From the NCBI GenBank assembly GCA_018985225.1, contig JADGIF010000072.1, forward strand, positions 1-23,402: 23,402 nucleotides of DNA, read 5' to 3'. The stretch comes from Amoeboradix gromovi. Its lineage: Eukaryota; Sanchytriomycota; Sanchytriomycetes; Sanchytriales; Sanchytriaceae. This document shows, piece after piece, positions 6,668-18,600 of this stretch. A program made the position numbers and the translations under genes. How positions within the stretch are numbered: the first letter of the stretch is position 1; every line of letters begins with the position of its first letter. The notes under the pieces are model-generated. The model saw only the letters and a program-made list of their open reading frames with translations, searched no databases and was not told the DNA's origin.

Positions 6668-9600
6668 GTGATAACAACATTGCTACTCCTCCCAATATCC
6701 ACTTATTGATAACGTCCTTTGATTTCAGATTCAATGTCCATATATATGTCGGCCCACGTTGCTTTGTTTTGTAAATCGGGCAAGGATACCCGTTCATATC
6801 TGCCTTGTCAACTGTCACTGCTTTCACATGTATGACTGGCATTTGGAAGTATAATTCTTTCATTCTAGAGTCCGTTAACCCGTTCTCATACCGCGCCCCT
6901 TCCAAATACAGTCCATCCATGTAAATTCCGTCTCTAGGGCCCTGTATTATTTCCTCTCTTGTCTTCTTCAACACTTCAATGTTCAACGTCATTTTATCTA
7001 ATGGCCATTCATTTCTCCGTGCGGTTGTTTGCATTACAGCTGTTAAAAACGCCTGTGGATTAAATAGCCATGACAAATTAACACATATTGGTACGTTAAA
7101 GTCAGAAATCCAACCTTCTAGCTGTTTGTATCTATTTAACAAATCAACAAACCATAAATTTAAACTGTTTGATGATGGATAAGTCATTTTTATCCAATTC
7201 TCTGGTATTTTGTTGAGATGCAATGATTGCATCATTTGTTCCATTAGGTCAGTAGTGCTCAAGTCTCCGTTAAGTCCCAACAACAATTCTATCAGCGATC
7301 TCTTCATTTCTGTTAATATTTTTGACATTCTATCGCATTCCTGCAGACATACACTCGTAAACGGAGTTTTATCCTCTATTTTAGCACTCATGTCTCCAAA
7401 CACTTCCGGTATTAGCACGATCATCTCTTCTATCATTACACGCAACAGCTCTTCCTTACTAACTTTGCCTTGGCCTAATGATTCTTTTGGTTGTAATTCC
7501 ATCATCGTCATAAAAAGCTTTTCACTTGTTATAGTCTGTACACTAATCTCCGCATTAGGATGCATGCCATACAGTAGGGGATTCTCTAACGGCAAATTTT
7601 CATCTATGTATCTATGGTATTCATTGTAGTCTAAACTGGGTGGAGCATTAAAATTCGCGCAGTAAAGCAATGAAGTGTCAAACAGTTCTTCACGTACGTA
7701 TACCTGCAGATATGTAGCACATAGTCTGCGATCTAAATCATCACTTATATGTCCGCCATACATAATCTCTCCAAATATGTATCTGATGTCATCCCACGGA
7801 ATCTTCGAAAACGACTCCAAATAATTGAACAAGACATCTACACTTATAGTCAAGTCTCCGTTATTAAAAGGGTAGCTTCTGTTCCATCCAATAGCTCCAA
7901 ATTTCTTACGTTCTACCACCACTGCATGAAAGTAACATAACGCAAATAATATTGACTTAAATTCTAATTCTTTGCTGCACTTGTCCAATATTTCCTGATC
8001 AAAGTTGTCCAACGCCTTGTGTAAATTAGCCTTCATCCCAGTTGGTGCTTCATTTGTTATTTTGATACTCTGCTGCAAGATAGAGGTAGGTATTATGTGA
8101 TATAATGGATCACCCGCCGGCTCAGCGCTAAGAAACAATCTAAAATTAACATTTATATCCAAGCGGAATATTTCCTCCATTTTCTTTTCCAGTGTCGGTA
8201 GCCACTTTGCAACTAAATGGATGTTTTGCAGCATCACCCATCCACCTTGGACTATAGCAATATCCAAGGCTCTTTCTGCTACTATTTCTTGTCCTTGTCC
8301 AAGCGATATATTATAAAAGTTGTTTAATTCTGTTGATATACCCAAAGTTTTTCCAATCTGCTCTACATCTTTCACAGGATCTACACCAGGACTCAATATA
8401 AAAAATATTGGAATGTATGCACTGCTTTCTTGGAATGTTGCGCCAAATGGTGTTCTATTGCCATTTACATATCGGTCTCCAATTTTAGTCGAAATAAACT
8501 GCCTCAAACCATACAATATCCTATCTGGTCTTAAGGCTCTAAGTATACACAATTGCTGGATTGCTGTTCTGTTCTTCCACTCCGATGGTAACTTTTCATT
8601 CTCTGGCTGCTCTAATTCACAATATTTCTTCCATCTCTTATTACTTTGTTCCAAATCATTACAGAGTTCTTTCAAGGCATCTATCTTAGTGAGCGCCTTT
8701 AGCGTTTGCCATTGGCCATCATTGATCCATTCAATTGGACATGTTGACACTTGGCGAGGACATCTTAACAAGTAATCTAAATCCACTGCATCTATTTCTT
8801 GCTCTTTAAGCATTATGTTGAACACCAACTGGCTAACAAATATTAATTTGTCATTCTCAAACAAGCCCCGGCTAGTAGAACTAAACACTTCAAAAGTAAT
8901 GCATTCAATTAAACACTTGACTCTATCCTTTACTTCTTCGGCTGTTTCTGCTTTGCTAATGGCTCTGAAAAAGACGTTTTTAAACGATTTTAAACTATAT
9001 TGATACATTGGGTGAATTACCCACATAGAGTTTAACAGAAAGTATAACATACTACTTCGATCCGCAACAGGCCTGTATATCTCCCTTATTTCATTGATTC
9101 TGATCTCGGTTTTAAAAGCTTCCTTGACTTTGAATTCAATTTCAATAGCAGTCCTTTTAGTAGATTCCAGATTCTCTACAAGTGTGGTGTCTCCTAAAAA
9201 ATTTCCCTGAGCACTGCTCAACTTGAACAGCAAATTGTCCTCCAATTCTAGCAGTTTTATTTTAAACTCATTCTGCTGTCGAGTCAGTTCGGCCCTACTT
9301 TTTTCCAACTCACTGCGCTCAACATTAACGACATCAGCTAATAACTGATCTTCTAATCCTTGTATAGTGACTGTAAAGTTTATAATACAAGTCTGTGCTT
9401 GTACTTCTGGAGTGTAATGGGGATTAGGCAGTCTAGTTTGCAAAATCAATTTAAACTTAGAATGAATCTCAACGTCCTTGTCACCCAATAAATAGTACTT
9501 GTTTTTTTTAATCTTGTTATTGCTAATGATGTTGTCTAATATGGGGTCTAATTGTTCACTGACATCTTCTAAAATACAGGTTAATCCCTCGCTAATACAC

Positions 9601-12600
9601 TTTTCAATCTTGTCCAAATATCCCTTGCTTCCTATACTGATTAACAGTGCATCTGGTAGTTTGGACTTTAGCCAATTTATACATTGAAGCTGCGGATCTA
9701 TAAATAGACACCACCTGCTTGAATTGGTATACATTAAAGCATTCTCTATTGAGACTGGATCTCTAGGCAACCCTTCATTTTGCCATTTACTAACATCTGC
9801 GTCATTTGATAGAAACCTTATTAAATCAAAGTCATCACTAATCATGATGTCTATTGATTTCAAGTACTGCTTAAAGTTATCAAGTAGTTCTCTTCTGTAT
9901 AATTTAGTAAATGGTCCGGCAGATGCCAAAAATGCTGCACTCAACAACACATCACCAACAAGTGTGGTTTCTAATTTACTGTACATATTAATAGCTTCTC
10001 CCCATCTTAATCTTTCGCTGCTTAACCCGTTTACCAATCTATCAGCCAATCCAAGTGTTTCTTGAGTTTTTTGGGCCTCATGTTCACATTTCAGCTTCTC
10101 ACTAGTTGCTTTCTCAAACTTGTTCCTTAACTCTATCAAGTCATTGTCTAACTGCATAACTTTGCTTTTTACTTGCTGTAATTTAGTTTGGGCATGATTT
10201 AACTGATCCGAAGATTCTTTTAGCGCTATTCTTTTAGGTTCTACATCGCAGAACACATGATAGTAAATAACTATATTCACAACCCACCCACAGAGTCCTG
10301 CTGCTGCTTGACTCTTACTTTTAATAAAATCTGCTGTAAAATCAGGATTTTGTAAATAAGGCTTCAAAGCGTCCAAATTGTTTTGATTAATGTCTTCTTT
10401 GTTAAAATTGACTAGGCTATCTAGAAATCTGTCCACGTTTGCCATTGCCGCTTTGCATGCCTTCCATGATTTATCCTTTACTATTTTACCACTAGGGCTT
10501 AACAGTATAATTACAGCCGCTACGACATCTTGAACTTCTTGGGATGGCGACCCAAATGATTTTAATTCTGTCAGGTTGGATTTATTCAATGTATTTAATG
10601 CGTCACTAGCTGCCGCCAGTGCGGGCTCTGCTGCTTTTAGGTCTTGTTCGCATAACCTTTTCTTTTCTTCAACAACTATTGTGAATTCTTGAACCTTTTT
10701 CTCTTCCTCGTCGGCCAGCTTTTTTTCATAATTCACCTTTTCAGTGTTCTCCGCTACCGTTGCTATCAGCTTTTCAGCATTTTCATTCTTTATCTTTAAT
10801 TCAACCTCCTGATCTGCTAGTTTGCTCTTTAAAATGTCTACCTGTTCACTAGTTGATTTTAGTTTACTCAACCCATTCTCTAGTCTTTCTTTACCTCTAG
10901 TCAAATCTGATGATTTTCTTTCCAAAAGCAGTTTAAAGAGGTTTATGTATTCAAGAAACGATTTAGGTGTTGCATAGTTGTATCTCTTGTCTATAAGTAG
11001 ATACTTCTTATTTACCTCGTCACAGGTAGTTTGCCAATAGCACATGAACTTAGCCAACGTTTCTCTGCAGCCTACAGGTACTAATTCTATATCACTCAAA
11101 AACCTCATAGCTACACTGAACAATGCTTCTTGTGGCCATCCATGGAACCAATTTAAATAGGTGCTACTCATTAGTGCTGGAAATCTCCTGCATCTTCTTC
11201 TCAACTTGTCTCCTACAGGTGATAAACAGATTATAAGCCTTAAATTTAACTTCACATTATCAATAAACTTTGTCCAGCAATTCTCACTGTTATCAACTAA
11301 CCCCATCTGCTTGACCTCGCTTCTCATAGCATTTGTAATAGTTGATACTTCTTCGTCAGGGAACAGTTGAGGAACGTCCCCACTCGCTAAGAAGTCGTTA
11401 ATTACGATAAGCATTCTTTCATCTATCAAATGTGATTCAGTTATTAAAAACGTGATTTGTTGCTTTTTTAACCCACATTTCATAAACAACTGCGCTAAAT
11501 CCAGCTTAAAGTCTGCTATTCCATATCCCTTCTTTAGGCTGATTTGATAAATAGTTCTGCTTGCCAAGTATGAGGCCAATTTACTTAAAGATTGTTTACC
11601 GCTCCCACCGACTCCAACTAGCACGATATTACCTCTATTGAACTCCAATACTCTATTTATCCTGCAAACGTGTTTTATCGCATCCTCAAATAGCACTAGA
11701 TTCATCTGTGAGTTGATTTCATTATAATTATTAAGTCCTTCTTCTAATATTTTTCTGCTCTGTTCCACCGTTGTTTTTAAGTATTTACCTTCATTTAGTC
11801 CCTTGGCAAATTTGCTGAATAAATTTGGTTCAATCTTCTCATTAAACTCTTTGTTGATCAGTTCTGATGAAATCCTAGCATAGCTATCCACATCTTCCTT
11901 TGTCATCATTCTATCACCATATACCCTCTGGCATTCATGCTGAATCAGATTGGCAAGATCCAAGGTACTAGTCATTTCGCTGTCTGCTGCTAGTATGCCT
12001 TGAAATACGCTACTTATTTCTCTCATATTGAATATGTAATGAAATTTAACAGCTGTAGGTAGAAATGTCGTACTAATTTTTTTATGTATGCTTAACACAG
12101 CATTTACAATCTTAGGTAAGTGGACAGTAAAAGACTGGTTTATTTGACCAACACATATATTGCTGTATATCTTGTTTAAATCATCATCACTTGGTGCATT
12201 CATCACAAATATTGAAAAATGTCGCTGTAGTCTCTTTGAGATCGTGAAATTGCCACTGGTCGGATTCATTGCACATATATATTGACAATTTACAATGTCT
12301 TTTAGCTGCATCTTACTTCTATCATACCAATGATTGTAATCTAGCTGTTGTCTCAATAGCGTGTGACAGCTTACAGTCCCATATTTATCTACTTCCGGCA
12401 TGTTCAGGTCGTCTATGAAGTAGATCAGTTTTTTATTGCCCACAGGCCCATAAGTTTTTCCAACTTTCTTTTCCAATGGTTTCTCTAGTATTGGTTGTAA
12501 AGATGTCGAGTTTGTGTAATAATTAAATGGAATGTTAACAAAGTTATGAGTGTCTGTAAACTGCTGCAGTTTTTGTTTGATTAAGCAAGTTTTACCTACA

Positions 12601-15600
12601 CCTGCCATACCCACTAGAAGCGTAGGATGTCCGTTTCCTATTAAGATATCTAGAAGATAATATTGTCTAATTGTTTCTGTTATTGGTATCATGGTATCAA
12701 ATATCACGTCTTTCATTTCTGCAGTAAACATTCGCTGTTCCCAATTTACAAATCTCTTCTTCTCTTGATCATAAAAATAATCAAACACATTCATATCGGA
12801 TGCATAAACAGTGTTAAATTCTTGCTTAAACATTTTACTAAATTCTAATCTGTAATCTATTAGGGCATCCTGCATAATTGTTCCACCAAATGCCCACACA
12901 CAGCTAAACGCAAAGAATCCTTCTAAGACTTCCTTTTCAAAAGGCTTTGTTAAAAAATGGTCCAAGAATCTGAACAAAGTGTTAATCATGTTAAATGGCA
13001 ATATGTCACAGTGTTTAACTTTTTTTATAAATTCTAAACATGCTGCTACATATCTTTCAAATAATTGCGATAAAATAGCCCTCTCGTTTGCATCCTCTCT
13101 TTTTTGTATCCAGCTATTTATTATTGCATTCATGCTAACATCATTCTGACTTATGTACAATATACCTGCCCTACTAACCGTTGCTGGCGTTGCATACTTT
13201 AAATCACCAATTTCAAATATCAGCCTCATATTATCTTTTAAAGGTATTCTCTCATTACTAGCCAATGTCAACACTTTATTATCATCCATAACAGTATTCA
13301 GAGATTCAATCCACATTGGATCTATGTCCCCATCTAGCAAGATCCACTTGCTGTCGTTGTTACCATTTGAAAAGTCTCTCATCACAGTACTGAATAACCC
13401 ATCTTTCCATTCCCTGGTCGACGGATTCATGAACCCGAACAATTCATCATTTGTCACTGCTTTTGGATCTAAATCAGCAAATTGACACTTTCTATTCAAT
13501 TTATGATATGCCCTGAACAGTGTTTTCCATACTTTGGATTTTCCAGTAGCCGCGTCACCTAAAATAAATACACAGTGTCGCACCTGTAACAACTCTTCTA
13601 GCTGTACTACTTTTAATATAAAACTATCTTCTGGCTGCAAATTCAGCTCCAAAGCACTACATCTAATCTCGGTTTCCAATTTGTGATCTCTTTTTCTCAG
13701 TACTTCCAATTTTGGGAATAAATCGGCAATCAATCCCATAAATATAGGAACATCTTCCAACACTATTTTAGGAACGTTAAAATCACGCAATGCTCTCATT
13801 AGCACTTGATCTTCTGGCGTAGTATTTGGCTCACTCCGCTTTAAGCTGCCGGCTACAACTAAAACACTCTTTATTGCTCTCAATCCCCAATCATAATGAT
13901 CTTGCTTGCTGAGGAGTTCCCTATTTAGTTTATATAATGTGTTAAACTTTCGGGCTAGTAGGTTTGCACTTGTAAATCCCTCAGCCATTAGCATAATTTC
14001 CATAATTAGTTCTAAATTAGGAACAACCATGGAACACGGTCTAAACAATGCTTTTAAATTATCGGGTAGTTCGGCTCTGCCTGCATATCCCGGGTTCATG
14101 GTAATCCAAATACCAACCGTCTGTTTCAATTTAATATCTTCTCCTAAGAAGTTGAACCTCTGTTTTTTAGCTCTTAGAGCGTCCTGAATACTCTTAACCT
14201 GTGTTGCAATTACACTTAAAACCTCCACACTGATTCTGTTAAACTCATCAAAACAGCCCCAACTACCACTCTGTGCTAGACCCTTGTAAATATTACCTAC
14301 ACTTTGATAGTCCATCTGCTCTGAACAATTAAAGACATATACCATAATTGCCATTGCTTTTCCTAAATCTTTGACTGTCTCTGTTTTACCAGTTCCAGCA
14401 GGTCCTTGAGGACTTCCTCCTAACTTCAGATGCAGCGCTTGTGATAAAGTTATATAACATCTATCTGTCAATGGGGTAACCACCAATCTAGCCGTATTGC
14501 CAAGATACTCGTAATTGTATCTAAACTTCGCATCACAAATGTTTATCAAGCAGTCTTTTTCATCATCATCCCACCGAATTCTTAATTGCGACTGCCAGCT
14601 CCAACACTGCGCATTTGTTGCCTTCTCCATTATCAGTTTACTCACTACATCTCTAGCATGTACATCTAATGTGCAAATGGTCATAACAAGAGTTCTGTCA
14701 TTTTTGCTCAAAGTTCCCTGTATTAGTGTTATTAGATTGGTAAGCTGCACACACTGCTTTTTGTACAAATCCTTCATTGCCATCTCATTCCCTTCTTCCA
14801 TTTTGATAAATGCCATGTTCACTTCTGAAGTCCAGAAGAGTTGAGTTCCCGCCAACGCTAGCTGAGAGCAGTGTTCTAAAATCCATTTTTCCCTTGGCCT
14901 TTCATCGTATTGTGCTATAGCATCGTTCAATTTGTATTTCAAACACTTCTTCATTTCGTTCTCTATGTCGCATAACCAGTGCTCTACAGCTCCCTTCAAC
15001 ACCAATGGCTGTTGAAACTCGACATACTCTTTCTCTCTGCTGTACATTCCTTTAATTACACTGCAATTTTCAGTTGCATCTACGAACTCTAAATCGCATA
15101 AATTATCAAACAACTTGCTCAAGTGTGATGATACCGATCTGGGGCAATTTCCATTACTCAATATGTCTAGCAAATCGGCACTGCTAATGAAATAAAATCG
15201 TGGAAATACCAGTCTTTTTGTCTCCAAATAGTCACTCAGTGCTTTTTCGCATTTCTGTAATTCATAGTGATATCCCTCCAATTTATCTAGTAGATTAGGC
15301 GTATTGCACATATCTATTATACCCGTCTTTTCTGTAACATGGAATTCTGTCATTAATGCTATAAAGTCCTCTGAAGTATTATGAAATCTTAATGTGTCAT
15401 CGGGTAACTGCTTCTTTATATCCTCGCTCTGACTAAATATGGTCTGCAAGTGACACCATGTAGTTTGCACAGTATTCAGTATAGTTATAATGCTATCCAC
15501 AGTTCCTAGAGTATTCTGCCATTCTACTATGTCACTTTTGAAGTAATCTATATTCTTACTATTCAGTAGATTCTGCAGCATCAATTGGTTATCCTCGAGA

Positions 15601-18600
15601 CATTCTACTAGATTATCAGGCATTTTGGCAATATAAGCATTTGAACTCTTCTCAAATACAAAGTTCATCAACTGCCATTGTTGATTAACATCATTAAGTA
15701 CCTTTTGTATTGATTGCTCCTTGTTCGACTTGTCAATTATAGTGCGCACATCGTCTTCATAGTGATGTAATTGCAACAGTAGCAGATCCTGCAGTGAATT
15801 CTTGTCGCTAATTATAATATTTACCTTAGCTAGCACCATCAACTGATCCCAATGGCGCTGTTTAATAAATGGACTCTTTAATTCACCAATTATTGTTATT
15901 TGCATAGTAATGTCTTTTACGTATTTTTCTACAAATGTAAATATTGGCCATGCCTTGACATCTTTGTCCATTTTTTTCAAATCCTTTAGCAAATCCTTAC
16001 TAAATTGTTCAATATATTCTACATCTATTAACTTCCACTGCATTTTTCTATAATGCTCAAACTTGGTGAGAGTGTAGAATGTAAAATCCCACACACTCTT
16101 TAACTGCCTCAAATTGAACAGGCAAGCGTCTAGCAACTCCATCCTTGGCACTTCAATCTCTAATACACTACTTACATTAACCAGTTCCTGTTTTTCTATT
16201 AAAAGCTGCCCTATTTCCCTTTGATAGTCATTAATTTGTGAATATTTAAATTCTGCATTATATTTGTATGGTCCGTTTACCAAGAAGTCTTCTCTGAAGT
16301 TCAATACCTTTCTATGTAGCCTTTTTAATTTCGATTCGATATTCTCTATCACTTGGACTTTCAGCGGGAGAATAGTCTCATTAGTTTTAAATGCAATTTT
16401 ATTCAGGCTCGCATGAAATTCTTTCAGCTCTTTGAAATTGTTCATTACTCCATCACTTGCGATGTTATTGCCCTTTAGAACTGATATTGTATTCTCCATC
16501 TGATCAAAAAAGTGCTGCTTGGTTTTATCAAACGCCGAAATCTGATTTATTGTTCGTATCTTGTCTATCAACAGGCTGTAATTGTCTGCATTTAAATCTT
16601 GCTTTAACAATTCCATTTGCTCATTAAACTGTGATGTATACTTACTTACCAGCACATTAAAATCGCTCTCATATTGATTTAGCAACTGGCCAATAGTCTT
16701 TTTAATACAGCTGCTGATGTAGTTCTTATAATTTCTCATATCCATTTTTATCCACCCATTAATTAAAATCTCATTTCTCAGTTCCTTTATCTGTACTTGC
16801 AGTGATTGTAATTTGTCCAGTTCTTCTTGCACTTTATCGTCCTTTAAGGTTTTCTCAATCCACGATTGTCTAGATATGTTATATAGAAATTGATAAACTA
16901 CCAAGTCATGCTTAAAATCGTTACCATCTTTCTGTGTTTTATCAATATTTATCACAATCTTCGATTCTAAATCCTTCACTTCAAATGAGTTCATTATTAT
17001 ATCATAAACATTCACCTCTCCATTTTTTCGGAACAACGTTATTTGTTTTGCTGTGTTCTTTATTTGGTCTACAATAAATTGTATTAATTCATATATGCTG
17101 TTCTTTGTCTTACTTATGTTAGGCATTAACACTAGTTCGTGATTTATTACATCTACTATTACCTCTACAAATACTTGCTCGCTTGCCATTTTTGTGTTTT
17201 CCAACAAAATCTTCAACGTGCTGATAGTCCATTCTTTTATTGCAGTAATCAACAGCTCATCCAAATAGTCATGAAATATAGAATAGTCTGAATGCACTAC
17301 AACAGAATGAATGTTCTCTAATTGTGAATTAAACTTTACAAAGCTAGAGCTTATCAGCATCTCTATGTTTGAATATCGCTCTTTTATCTCTGAAACTGTT
17401 ATGCACTTTTTAACATCTTTATCTAGCAATAAATGCTGCATCCACTCTTCTGTTGTGAGTTTAATTAAGTTCATTAACTGTTGCATTAAAGAATATCTCA
17501 TAATACAGGTGTCTATGGCATTCCATAGATTATTAACTAGGTCACCGATGTCCTGATCCCAAGTCATTGTATATCTACATTCATCAACATGTTGGGCAAT
17601 TATGGTCAAATAGTCTGCTAACATATCTTGACTCATTGAATCCATCGGAAGTATGATGTTATTGTATGCATTACATGCTTTTCTAAGTATTCGAATACAA
17701 TTTTGTATGGTACTACTCTTTTTATAAAATGCTGTTACAAAATCCGGAAGCATTAATTCAAATTGTAATTGCTGTTTGTACGCTATAAACAGCCTAATCT
17801 CATGCATATTGACTATAATATCACTGTTAATGTTGATTTTTATAGCGTTTGAATAGTTATCGGTTTTGCATTCCGAAAACACTGTGCTCAAGAAAGCTTG
17901 CTTTTCAACCTGCAAGTCTAGGCTACACAGCAGCGGAACCTTTAGATTAGAACTGGTTACATCTTCCATGTCTAAATGCCATTGCTTCCAGGTTATACCA
18001 ATCTCGGTAGTAATATACTCAATCATTTTAGAACATTTATTTATGAAAACGGTGAAGTCCACATCTAATACAACATATCGAGTTACTGTCGAAGTAAGTT
18101 CTTCTAACTTGCGTTTATACTCATAAGCTTCTACAATATATCCCATTACAGGAGGAACATTGTGCAGGTTAATCTTAATAGATTTGACACAATAAAATAT
18201 TGATTGAACGGTAGAATGATACTCCTCAAAGAGCTCAATATAGAAATTGATTAGATACTCTAGCACTGCAGGTCTCTTTAAGAAAGACTCTAAAACTTCT
18301 AAAACCCTCAATTTCATCCAAATGTCACCATATTCGTCGCAGTTACGTTTAATTACACTGGCAATATCCCTATCTAGTTGGTAAATCATCTTAAAAAAGT
18401 CCAAATAATCACACGTTGAAACACCAATATCTAACAAATCGCAAGATTTCGATTTAAGTTCTTCAAAGGATTTATTATACTGAAAAAACGATTTAGTAAT
18501 AACGTCGTTATAGATTTCGTTCTTGATGCCACCTAATTCTATCTTTTCTAACTTACAATACACCGACTGTGATTCAACAACCTCCTGAATGAACTCTAGT

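Noticed and set aside
7210-7629. + strand open frames opposite the dynein gene (for example 7210-7629, 8320-8775)
   Set aside because: They are antisense shadows of a strongly conserved coding sequence and show no recognisable domains.
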